From contig NC_081406.1 in assembly GCF_030272615.1 (NCBI RefSeq), positions 169,663,861 through 169,727,860 on the forward strand: a stretch of DNA of 64,000 bases. Reading direction: 5' to 3'. Below the pieces are notes generated by a model that was not told the DNA's origin, made no database searches, and saw only the letters and a list, made by a program, of their open reading frames with translations. The translations under genes and the position numbers were made by a program. How positions within the stretch are numbered: position 1 is the stretch's first letter; each line of letters opens with the position of its first letter. Below, one piece after another: positions 10,919-22,575 of this stretch. The stretch comes from Cryptomeria japonica (taxonomy: Eukaryota; Streptophyta; Pinopsida; Cupressales; Cupressaceae).

Positions 10919-13392
10919 CATTGAGATAAACATGACTGTATTTCATGAGGATTTGAACTCAATAATATGTTAGATTCTCCCAAGGATGGTTGGACTATAC
11001 ACTTGAAAGGTAGATGATTAAGGATGATGACAAGGTGAATTTTCCTTAGAATGATAGGGTTGATTTTCCTAAGAACAAGTAGATTCATGTAAACTAGAGG
11101 ATACGAATTTGGACAAAATAATGGAAGGAGACTAACACTAGATAGATTCACCTAAATGGGAGTGTAGTCATCTAAGGATAGGAAAAATTCACCATTTACG
11201 TAAGAAAGATGGATAAGATAAATGATTTATGTGAAATAGATTCACCTAAGAGAAAGTAGATTCACATAAGGATAGGTGGATTTTCCTAAAGACGAAGGGA
11301 TAAGACTTAACAAAAAGAGGAATTAGGATGATGACAAGGAGGATTCATTTAAGGATATGGCATATTCACCTAAGGGATAGTGTATTCTCCCAAGAATATG
11401 GAAAAAATATTGATTGGTGGAATGACATACTAGATCAAGGAATGATACAAGGGTAGATTCACCTAAATATAGGGTAAATTCAGCTAAAAGGGTACCCATG
11501 AGATTGTGGTACTGAGTACCTATCTATGGATGGTGTATTTGGATACAAGTATGATGAAACCATGCTTGCGTATGATGAAACAAAGTCTAGATCTCTATTA
11601 TTTGAGACACCATTTTATTAGCATATCCAATTAGGGTAATTTATGGGTTTAATTATGGATCATGTTGTCTATTTCCATGCACTATTGAACTTATTTTGAT
11701 GTATTGTGATTATTTTAATTTTTAAGTTATAAATAAATTATGTTTGTACCTTAGAAAGGGTAACTCCAATTGATGTTTGGGCAGTTTATTTGAAAACTTA
11801 TGGTGATTATTGCCCTATGTTATGTAATGGAGTTATTTTTACACTAAGTAATTAACTAGAAAAATGAATTTGTATTGTTGTACAAGTATGATGAAACCAT
11901 GCTTGTGTGTTTACATGTTTGTGCATCCTATTGAGAACCAACCTTGCTATTGAGGAACTCAATAAATGTGGTGTTAAGTAGAAGAATGGAAAACTCAAGA
12001 AGCTATGGTGACATATTGTGGCATTAGTAGGGATTATCTCTATTGACCACACCTTTCAAAGATAGTATCCCCTAGTTCTCCTCATAGAATGGACCATTGG
12101 ATGGCTCATAGTGGTATCCTATCCTACATTTATCTTGATGGCATTGCCGATAGTTGGTATGTGGTTCTTGGTACGGGTTTCCTCTTACCCTATTATCTTA
12201 TTTATATCTTTGTTCCAACATGTGGAGATTGATTTTTGTCATGCTATGATGATTTTCATGTTTGCATGTGTTTTGACATTATGCAAATAGATATGATGTC
12301 ACACCATACTTATGTTTTGATATAGTGTAGGTGATGGTTACATGTTGTTGATGGTAGCGATTTGGGTTCAAAGACACAATTCCACACACACACACAAATA
12401 TTTGAAGATGCATTTTATATTATTCCTTCTTAGTGGTGATTAGTGTTGGAAGATTTGCACACATGTAGAGAGGAACTCATGTTAGATACAATAGGTTGTG
12501 TTTGATAACATATGAATGTGCCTCATGATGTATACATATAGCTTTGGTGTGTGACATGCATGCACATTTTTCCATAAGACACATTGCTATGTGGCATGTG
12601 CCCTATGCATGTCTTCTTTGTGAGGCATGTTGCTATGTGCAATGTGGCCCTAGGTGTGTCTTCTCTATGAGGTGGATTGCCATGATACGTTAGGATTTGT
12701 AGTGTGCAGGCCACAAATGCATGCATGAGGGACTATTATTATAGTCATGTTTTTTGGGCATGTAGCCTAGGCATGTCTTCTCCATTAGGTACATGGCCAT
12801 GCCATGTGGGAGTTTTTGTGTTCATGCAACAAATGCACACATGAGGGACTATTATTGGAGTCATGATGAATCTTCACTCTATTTAGCCACAATTTCTAGT
12901 TGTATAGTTATGTAATGTGCACTTTTAAGGATTGTGAAGTTTCCTTCAATTATTGATGATCTCTTATCTTTGTTGCATGGGCCAACAATTTTATTTTATC
13001 TTGTTTGAATTAGTTTAATCACTATTTTGAGTTTTCTCTATTGTGTAGTTATTGTGGCTATGTTTGATTTGCTATTGGAATTGAACACATTTATTTGACT
13101 TATTATTGGTACTATTTTTTCTTTCTTTCAATATTTATGATCTTTGGTAGTTTAGTGAAACTCTTGCTATTTTTAAATGTTGCCTTCTTTGTTGTGATGT
13201 GATTCCTCACCAAGATCAACGTAGATAACCTTGGATGAGTGTATATAAGGAATCAAACATTGGGAAAATTTGAGGATAGGGGTAAGTGTTTGTTGTATGG
13301 GTAGCTACGATCCACTTGTACATTCTTAGTGATTATTGATGGCTATGTCTTGGAGGCTAATCCCATTAAACAAACAAGGGGGAAGTCATACA
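10919..13392 (+). repeat. Block shared with CACTA-2; noncoding
   Basis: 10919-10962 matches 47385-47428 and 10960-13392 matches 49021-51455, nearly base for base. No gene is supported; short ORFs are not conserved in any meaningful way. It contains a degenerate GATTCACCTAAG repeat array (10967-11490) and, near 12590-12870, an imperfect repeat with two copies of GAGGGACTATTATT. Confidence 0.85.
10967..11490 (+). repeat. Degenerate GATTCACCTAAG motif array
   Basis: About 14 variants of GATTCACCTAAG/GATTTTCCTAAG occur at irregular 15-70-bp spacing, for example near 11062, 11144, 11246, 11261, 11278, 11365 and 11456. The same array occurs in CACTA-2 at 49028-49552. The density and mixed variants suggest protein-binding repeats rather than a simple tandem satellite; that role is inference. 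Confidence 0.6.
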
Positions 13393-13779
13393 CCCAATGC
13401 ATAGGGTAGGGGTGACCTGCAAACAATGCTAGTTCTAGATGCCTGTTTGCTTGGTGTATAACTTGTCAAAATTAGATCGATTGGCTATAGGTCTGCCATA
13501 AAGTTTCCAACTTATCACCAGTGAAAATACAAGAACCAAGGCTTAGAATACTCAAAAATGTCTCTCAGAAAGTCTGCAACAGGCAAACTTTTAGTAAGAA
13601 TTTGCAGATACAATGCTAAAAAATTCACACAATTAGCTACATTAAATACATTCTCTATTAAGTTCAATGTTTTAAGATGAAAAAGAAGAGTTAAATGGTT
13701 TTGGTTTGATTTGCAATTTTTGTGAAGCTTTTGCACTGAAGTTTCCATAGCCTGATTTTTTTGCCTGTGAAGGAAGACC

Positions 13780-16700
13780 ATGTTAGATAATATCAGTGAA
13801 GAACAAAATAAGGAGACAATTGCTAGATTATGGTCTAACTTGAAAAGAAAAGGTGATGGGAAATGTTATTGTCCCTGCAAAATTTGTAAGGGCTTAAAGA
13901 CTAGAAGACTTCTAATCAAAACAACTAAGAAACATTGTAGGCAGCATGGTCACATTGAAGGGGGACATGATTATCATGCACTAGTAAGTTGTTCATTATA
14001 TCGTTTGAACAATATATATACATAAGAAATCACTTGATAATGAGATCATGATCATGGTTTATTTATGTTGATCATTTTTATATAGGTCGAGCACCCCAGG
14101 GCACATGATATGGACCAACAGAACCCGAAGAATATGGTTTTCAAAGTGGAGGAACATGTAGGTGTGAATATCGAAGCTGAAGATAATGATCCCATGGAAG
14201 ATGATGATCATGCACCAGCAAACACAATTGAAGATGATGGTACAAATACATTGATCCATGACACATTTAGTACTAGCACAGCTGATCATGATGATCAGGA
14301 TGACCTTGATGTTCATGATTTACCTCTTCTTGAGAAGGCATATGAGCCCCTTTACAAAGGCTCCCAAACAACTCTTCTCTCTGTTGTATTGTTGTTGGTG
14401 AACTTGAAGGTTATGAATGGTTTATCCAACATAACAATCTCACGTATGTTAAGGTGTGTCATACATGTCATTATAGTTGATAAATGGTGAATCATGTACC
14501 ATTAATATTCTTTATATTAACACCTCAAACTTTTTTTTTTTGTTGTAAATTGATAGGTGAGTTTTTCTTACCACCATCAAATATTCTACCTCGCTCATAC
14601 TGAGAATTATCTGCCATTATGAAAGATATTGGAATGGAGTATCAAACAATAGATGCTTGTCCCAATGATCATATTATATATCATAAACAACATGAATTTG
14701 GAACAGAATGCCCTGAATGTCATATCAGTAGATATCGAACGGATCAAATAACAAGAAAGGTGCCTTGCAAGGTTCTTCGTTATATTCCCATTATTCCACG
14801 TATGCAACGATTATTTAGGTGCACTAGCTTGGCACAATTTATGGATTACCATGCACACAATAGAAGTCGAGATGACATTATTTGAATGCCTATAGATGGT
14901 TCAGAATTTATGGACATAGAGGAAAAGTGGCCACACTTTAAACAAGAACCTCATAATCTCAGGCTTTCATTGGCAGCGGACGGTGTCAATCCATTTGGAG
15001 AGTTGAGATCTATTTACTCGATGTGGCCTATTTTTGTTATCAACAATAATATTCCTCCATGGATGTCAATAAAGAGGGAGCACATAATGTTGGCAGTGAT
15101 TGTTCTATGTTTTTTATCATTTAATATTCATCTACATTTAATTATAAATATTGCAGTAAAATGGTCATAATAATTATGTAATGTTTTTGTTGATTCCACT
15201 AGGCAAGTACCAAGTTAAAGATATGAATGTATATATTGAGCCTCTTATCGACGAGCTGTTGGAGTTATGGAATGGTGTGACCATGTATGACATCTCTAGA
15301 CCAATAGGACAAAGACAATTTCAATTCCATGCAATGCTTGTATGGACAATACGTGATGCCCCAGGGCTAACACATTTTAGTGGTACGTTATAGTGTTCAA
15401 GTTGCGCATGATAATTATAATTATAAAAATTAACAGATTTAATAGAATTATACATTATCTTGTAGGTCTTCAAACAAAGGGAAAATTTGCATGTCTAGTT
15501 TGTGGTCCAAAGATGAAATCCTATCATTCAAAAAGTTTAGGAAAGCAGGTGTTTGATGAGTATAGGCACTTCATAAAAATCATAAGTACCGGAATACTGA
15601 AAAATGTCTTTTCAATGGGAAAGAAGAGACTACATCAAAGCCACAAAGAATGACTCTTCACTTATGGAAGTTGGAATATAATAGAATTAATCGTCAAGGT
15701 AATGTCATTCCATCTAATTGTTTATGTTTGGAATTTGAATTTTTCTATCGTGTTTTGTTTACTGATGATGTAATTGATGATACTGAAGGTTGTCAAGGCA
15801 TGGATGACTACCTTCCAAAAGGACTAAAAAGTTATCCCAGACAATTCAGTAGGTTGCCTTACTACGAGCAGCTACAAATTGTGCATTTGTTTGATACAAT
15901 GCATATTGGAAAGAATATAATAGAGACATTATGGAAAATATTGGATGGAAGGCATGACAAAGAAAAAATTGTCAAAATTTGTATTGACATTGTGGAATCC
16001 AATCATGCAATGAAAAATGTCATTCAATCAAATAGCAATGGAGATCAGATTAATATAAGTGCCCTTCCTTGGTTATTAACGGAGCAACAAAGCAATTCTA
16101 TAAAAGAAGTCATACGAAAAATTCAATTTCCCACAGGATTTGCTACGAACATAAACAATCTCATATCAAAGAAGAGTGAATTTGGGCTAGGGATGAAAAC
16201 ACATGATTGGCATACCTTCCTTAAGGTAATTCACGTTCTTGTGTATTTACTATATATTTGTATACTACGCATGTACTTTTCATTGTATTAAGTTAGAAAA
16301 CAATGAAAAGATCATTTTATAATTGTTGCAGTACGTTCTACCTCTATCTCTCCTAGACCACTTTGACAATAATATCAAGCAAGTCATATATGATCTTGGA
16401 AAATACATGAGGTAAGTAGTGATGTTTGTTCAATTTGTTGTATAGATATTATATTTTCCATTTGTTTTACTTGTTATGCAATATATTGTATATTATTTTG
16501 TAAAGTCTCGTTTATATATTTTTGCGTCTTCAATCTCTTTTAGGTAGTTGTCATCTAAAGAAATCCAAAAGGAAGATATAAAATATTGGAAGAGAAAAAT
16601 CCCTCATCTAATGTGTGAAATGCAAAAGTGTCTACCTTCAACTTTTTTCAATGCACAAGAACACTACCTCATACACCAAGTTGAGGAGATCGAATTGTGT

Positions 16701-18022
16701 GGACCTGTACACACTAGGTCAATGTGGATGGTTGAGAGGCACTTGAAATTTCTGAAGGCTTTGGTTCGACAAAGAGCACATCCTGAGGGTTCTATGGTGG
16801 AGGGATATATGGTATACCAAACTATAGTGTAAATTACTGAATATCTTCCTAAGTTTGCAGCAAAAATCCATGTAGATTGCATTTGGGATCCCAACCCCAT
16901 TAATAAATTTGAAGGGGAGCACTTGATGGGGAAAGGTAGATTGAAGAAAGTGAGAGGTAATTATAAGATGTTATTGTAGTAAATTAATTCTTCATCTTCT
17001 AAATAAATCAGTTGTAAGTGGTCTATTAATTATTTGTATAGTTGGTCGGGAGTGGGATGCGCTGCATTTTTATATTGTAAACAATCTTGATTGGATGACG
17101 GTGTGGATTGAATGATGTCAACATTCTGGTCGCACATTAACATGGGATGGTGTCGCTTCATTGGTTAAAGAAGCTCATCATAATGGAGATTCCAATGTTA
17201 CACAAAGGGAAATATATTTAGCATATGGTTCAAGAGATCAACAGGTACGTATAATTTTATTAATCACTCGTATGTTTATCAACTCATGATGCAATAATTT
17301 TAATATGTTAGACATATTGCAGGTCAAACACCACAAGGCTATGTGCTGCAATGGTCATAAATTTTGCATCAAATAGTTGGATGACACGAAGAAAACTTGT
17401 GATTCTAGGATAACTGTAGTCTTTGAGGTGACCAATATTTCATCTAGAAATGACATACATCCTCATGAGTCTCAAAATTAATACTATGGCATTTTGGATG
17501 ATATACTTGAGTGTGACTTTAATTCCTTCAAATTAGTTTTGTTCGTTGTCAAATGGTATAGGCTACGACTGAATAAAAATGATCCTGATAGAACTGTTAT
17601 CGAACATGATAATGGATTTACAATGGTTAATACAAGGTCGTTTGAACAAGTTGGGGATGAGCCCTATGTTCTTCCAAGTCAATGTGAGTAGGTATTTTAC
17701 TCGGAGGTTCCACATAAACCAGGTTGGTCATTTGTTGTTAGACATGATCCAAGAGGAAGGCCGATAATGTATAATGTGATGGAAGAAGAAGATACCGAAG
17801 AAGTAGAAGATGATATAGATGATGATCACGATCGATAGTTAGTTGATGATGTTCTTGACGAAAATGTACATGAAGAAGAAGCTGATGATGATGATGCTGC
17901 TGCTGCTGATGATGATGGTTATGGTGATGGTGACAGTGATGGTGATGACGATGACGATCATGAACACAATGACGATGACGACGACGACGACGACGATGAT
18001 GATGATGATGATGATGATGATG

Positions 18023-18081
<59 letters not shown>

Positions 18082-18123
18082 GATGGTCATGATGATGAGT
18101 TGGATGAAGAAGAAGATCAATGA
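13780..18123 (+). pseudogene. TNP2-type CACTA transposase, multi-exon
   Basis: Catalyses cut-and-paste transposition in the CACTA family. The N-terminal transposase-associated domain has the CPCKICK motif (13872-13892), with a GTAAGT donor at 13984. TNP2 core: EKAYEPLYKGSQTTLLS (14335); DACPNDHIIYHKQHEFGTEC with a CPEC zinc motif and KVPCKVLRYIPIIPRMQRLF (14650-14815); LSLAADGVNPFG with a likely catalytic Asp (14965); VYIEPLIDELLELW (15228); GLQTKGKFACLVCGPK (15465); DTMHIGKNI (15893); and EIELCGPVHTRSMWMVERHL (16686). A DUF4216-like part follows (17480-17780), then an Asp-rich tail and 19 consecutive His codons. About nine introns are inferred. Stops occur, for example at 14883, 16830 and 17836. 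No match to this gene was seen in CACTA-2. Confidence 0.85.
17880..18081 (+). repeat. (GAT)n(CAT)n tract coding Asp then His
   Basis: GAT/GAC repeats run to about 18024 and are followed by exactly 19 CAT units (18025-18081). GAT and CAT runs are mutually complementary when offset, so the tract can fold as a long hairpin. In the transposase frame it reads as poly-Asp then poly-His. Long ORFs on both strands here are by-products of the repeat. Confidence 0.9.
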
Positions 18124-18700
18124 CATGAATGAAATGTATGAGATGCGATTATTATATTATCTATTTAATATTGATATCTTGATAGAAATTGATTTGACTT
18201 ATATGGTTACATAAATAATTTATATGTTTTGAATTCTAATGCCATTACTTAATTAATTCATGATGCACCTCTAGCTATGTGATAGATGGTGATTTAAAAT
18301 ACATATGTGATGGATTACATGCTTATGATGATACATGTGACATTTTTTGAACTTTGTGTTTATTTATGGAATGTGGACTACTTATTAGCTATGTGATGGA
18401 TGGTGATTTATGATACGTATGTGATGGATTACATGTTTATGATGATATATATGTGATTCTTATGATGCTCAATTACATATATGATGATACATATGTGATG
18501 CTTATTATGCTTATGATACTATAGTATTTATTGTTTATCAAATTACAAATGTAATGCTTATGATGCTCAATTGTTGGTGCAGGAACCTGAACCCCTTTGA
18601 TGAGGATCCTGCACAGTCTCATGGATCGACAGGTATAAGTCAATACACCTTATAGAAATAATATATTTTTTAAAAATTACAAGAAAAAAAAACTTCCTCA
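18124..18700 (+). other. Spacer between transposase and SET gene
   Basis: AT-rich with degenerate repeats of ATGTGATGGATTACATG and ATGATGATACATATGTGATG (18280-18570). Apart from a possible short exon near 18580-18640 (AG before GAACCTGAACC, GTATAAG after), no coding sequence was recognised. Confidence 0.4.
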
Positions 18701-18801
18701 GTTTTTCAAACCTCAACATTAGCAGCAAATCTAATACAGTTATCAACACTTGAGGCCCTAGTTGGGCTTACTCAAATTTTAATCTCAACATCAACTTTAG
18801 G

Positions 18802-19668
18802 TTGACTTCTTCATCAATATTACCCTCATTTGCAAAATATATCTCTCATTACCAACTAACTCTCTCATTTGATGGTGCACATGTATCACCAAATAGGTAT
18901 TTGTCAGATGTGTCTTCCTCAAGTGATGGAAATGTAGGAATAGAAGAGGAAAGTGAGACATGTAGTAGATCTCAAATAGGGAGATCAACTAGAGGTCAAA
19001 AGATTAGAAGAAAATTCAATAAACGCATGGAATTTATTCTTGCTCAAGGGGGGTCATGTTCTTATGATGATGAGACCAAAGGCGACATTGAGGTGCCCTT
19101 GAGGTACAAACATCTACTGAAACAATGTGTACCCAAGGAACTTCCTCCAATAAACACTGATTTTTGTGTTAATGAGAGGATATATCGCATAGCACCTTCA
19201 TCATTACATGGTTTGGGCCTATTTTCCATGGACAACATAAAGGTCTGTTACAACAAAGTTGCTAAATTGATGGAGTTTGTTGTACCTTGTTACAATTATA
19301 ATGATTGGATGCAGATTGTTCCATATAAAAAAAGTATGCGTAGGTATGCACTGTCAGCCAATTATATACAACAAAAAGACAATGATCAAAGTAAATGAGT
19401 GGCTGTATACATTGATGGAAGGCCAAAAGCAACAGGGAATATTGCAGGTTTTATAAATAGTACACGACCTGGGTCAACTAATAAGCAACCCAATTGCATA
19501 TTTGAGGCACGTGAGGGAAATTGTGTGTTTGTATGTGCGATAAAATCAATAAGTGCAGGGGAAGAGCTGCTAATCGATTATAATTTGAATCATATAGATA
19601 CAAACAAAGTTACTATCATGGGGGTGGTACGTACTATATATATACCATTTAAGCCATCTTCTAATTAA
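18802..19668 (+). pseudogene. SET-domain (protein lysine methyltransferase-like) gene in CACTA-1
   Basis: SET domains transfer methyl from S-adenosylmethionine to lysines, often on histones. An acidic, Ser-rich N-terminal part (YLSDVSSSSDGNVGIEEESE) and a basic stretch (RGQKIRRKFNKR) precede a SET fold: LHGLGLFSMDNI (residues about 134-145), YIDGRPKATGNIAGFINSTR (about 202-221), then QPNC and GEELLIDYNL (about 253-262). These correspond to the GxG start, the IDG...GN.A.FIN motif and the GEEL..DY motif with its Tyr. The usual NHS is NST. One in-frame TGA (19396-19398) splits the frame. No clear pre-SET or post-SET cysteine cluster was seen. A GTACGT donor at 19628 and the CACAG acceptor at 19759 could splice it to the TNPA-like exons. 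The true start is uncertain; an upstream helical stretch near 18700-18800 is in another frame. Confidence 0.8.
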
Positions 19669-19759
19669 TGAATCCGATAAACCATTGTATTATTAAGTTT
19701 TTTTGCTAAGTCTATTGGTTTCATTTCACTAATGTTTTTAGATTTTTTCTTTGTCACAG

Positions 19760-22575
19760 GGCCACATGGATCCACCACATAGCACAGATAGGGGTGTAGG
19801 TCCCGACACTTCTATGGAGTAGGTAAACCTCATTGTAATTGTACAAATTAGATAGAAGCAAACTGTTACATTATGATCTTTTCTTGAGTGGTTTGAAGTA
19901 ATTTTGATAGAGTTAATTATATTCTTGTCATAGACAGATGTTCGGGATAAGGCAAAGGAACCTGCAGTACCTCAGCACCTCCATAGGGATGTGGGGCGCT
20001 CGACAGTGTTATGCGTTGATGACATCACACTTAGCACAAACCCTATACAATTGGTACAAAAGAATATTAGAAAAAATAGCCAAGAGATTGTTGATTTGGC
20101 AACCATAAGCCCTCAGACTGATGAGATAACAGAGAGGGTGCAACTATTGTTGCGGACAATGGAAAACTTGCAAGTAAGCAGTAATGAAAGCTTTAATCAT
20201 AACAAAAGTTCAATAATGGTTTATATTTTTTTCTCTTTTATGTCGTTAACTAAAAAATATATGTGTTGTTTTTACAGAAATTTATAAGGCCTCATCATCC
20301 TGGTGGCGATGATCGGGGTATTGTGGGTAGTTCACGTGATGACCATGTTGTATATATTAAAACCACTCCTTTGGACTTGTGAACTTGCTTTTTTAATGTT
20401 TTATATATTTAATGTATTACTCTTCAGGTGCTAACATGGGTCCGAGGTCGACCCCAGCTGTATTGCCGACTGCAATGTTGGCAACACGTAGCATGCAAAC
20501 ATTGTCTGTTGCACCGACTCGTGTTGACCCACCCACTGGTGGTAGATCCCTCTTTTTCTCTCTCTTTCGTTATGTGTTTATTACCCTTGAAGTGTTCTTT
20601 CTTGGAGGTATTTCATAGTGGATTCATTTACTGTGGTAGGAGATGCACATGACGATGCGCCAGAGGTGACTACTGGTGATAACATACCATCATTTCCTGG
20701 ATCTTCCCGTATTGCTAGTACAAGAACGTTGTAGGCCACATTGGTGGTGAGCAACCAAGAATTGATTCCCTTGAAGATAGAGAAGGTTCTAGGTACTTTA
20801 AAATTATTATTATATATAGTCTAATTGTAATTTACTTACTGATCACTCATTTTGGACTAATGATCCCATGTTTTTTTTGCAAGAAATGATATTTTTTATA
20901 AAAATCTTAATGACATTACATTGCAGATATTTGGGCCCACCGTACGTAAAAGGTGGAACATCATACGTGAACTAACCCTTATCCACTATTTTGATTTCAT
21001 ATCATTGCTAGAATAGTTTTCCTTTTATCCATTTCTTCAACTATATCAAAGGTAGCTTCAGTTTCTTTCTAAATCTAACAGGTTTGTTTTTGCTTTAAAG
21101 GTGGAATGACCAAGAAAAAAAGTTAAAAGATGAACTCACAAACCATGTGATAGGGTTGTTTGGAAATGACACATTCGACAAGACTAAGCTTTCTGGAAAA
21201 CGCTGGCAGATATCTAAAGTATGTGAGGGACCAATACAGGACACATTTAGAGAAGAACATAAAGTATGAGCGTCCCCCCATGATTCCAGAGAGGGAGTGG
21301 AAGGACTTGATTTTGGATGCAAAGGAGAGAATTGAAAGGAAAAAAGGAAATACACCACCAGACACCAGAAGAAGGTATGTGATACTATTAAGAATATGAA
21401 TATGTACTAATTATTCATTATATTTATATAATCTAACATATTTCAAACTTTTTATAGATTGAGTGACACGTCAAAGGCAACCAAGGCAAGACAAGAAAAG
21501 CATGGGCAACACAAACTCGGCTCTGGTGGTTATATGAAACTTGCCGCACGAATTGTAAGAATCAGTAAATTAAGTATCACATCAAAATATTTATAAATTG
21601 TAAAAAATTTTTTTTTATCAAACAATACAAGAAAAATTCACAATACTAAGCAAAAATGTAGGGCTTTGAATTCAATAGAGCGCCCACAGAAGATGACAAG
21701 AGAATTGGCTACCAGCAAGGCTATATAGCCATGGTTGAACGGCTATGAGAATTTAGTGGGAAAACACGAGATTCTGATGCATCTGTCACAATGGTAAATA
21801 AGCTAAATGAAAATTATTTCAAATTGAATACTCAACCAATAATCTATTTGATGTTAAGTTTCAACATAAAGTGACTATATTTTTTTAAAATAAGCAAGCA
21901 ATGATAACACTGTGCGTGACATTGGAATGCAGCATGATAATTGTGGAATAGAACCTGTACATGAAGGTCCAGATGTGCATCCTAGTAGTGGAGGTATTCA
22001 TTTGCTATTCAAATTTTTTTATGTAATTATTAATACAATTAAACATCTTAAATTGAAAATTAGTGTAGTAATTAATGTAACCTTTATTGTTAATATTTTA
22101 GAGCATGTAGTCGGTGGTGACCAAGTGGAGCATGATCCGGGTAGACAACATCAGGAACGTGATGTTCCCCAATCAGGTAAAGAGGACAACTGTTATTCCT
22201 TTAAACAAATTTAATTGCAATTGGTGTATTGATTAATGTAATGTTTCGTATTTCAACTCTAGAGGATCTAGAGGGTGTTCAGCATGTCGAGGTTAAGGCT
22301 AGACAAAATGATGTAGAAGATGATGTGGCCCCATCAGGTAAAGAGTGTAATGGTTGTGTTCTTTAAATTAATGAAATACTTGTAACAATAATTAAAAAAT
22401 GTTTTGAATTTAACCCAATTCTTTGTTATTGCAGAGGACCCCCCTTTGGTTCAACATCCTCGTCCTTTGTATAGGACTAGGCATACATCAAGAGCACGAG
22501 AAGAGGGTAGAACATCCGAAGATGGGGGAAATGATGAAGAAGATGATGCTCCACTTAGACTTTACATAGCTTAAA
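19760..22575 (+). pseudogene. TNPA-like (Ptta/En/Spm) protein, multi-exon
   Basis: Second transposition protein of CACTA elements; in En/Spm it binds subterminal repeats. Putative exons: about 19760-19822, 19936-20172 (KNSQEIVDLATISPQTDEI), 20279-20327, 20429-20540, 20641-20790, 20935-21015 and 21102-21374. The last has TFDKTKLSGKRW then RYLKYVRDQYRTHLE, YERPPMIPEREWKDLILDAK and a run ending DTRRR. 21460-21556 follows with KHGQHKLGSGGYMKLAARI. This core matches the family pattern in which a W..L...Y segment is followed by a basic region and a GS..Y segment. The frame shifts once between GKRW and RYLK, near 21200. Acidic C-terminal exons end at 22573 (DEEDDAPLRLYIA). A run of 18-19 A follows directly. 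Confidence 0.65.

Noticed and set aside
17839-18214. Long Met/Ile/Val ORFs on both strands as membrane proteins
   Set aside because: They are out-of-frame readings of the GAT/CAT repeat; the transposase frame gives Asp and His.
19391-19449. An intron (GTAAAT to GCAG) that would remove the TGA in the SET gene
   Set aside because: It would delete the IDG...GNIAG motif that defines the SET domain, so the TGA is better read as a mutation.
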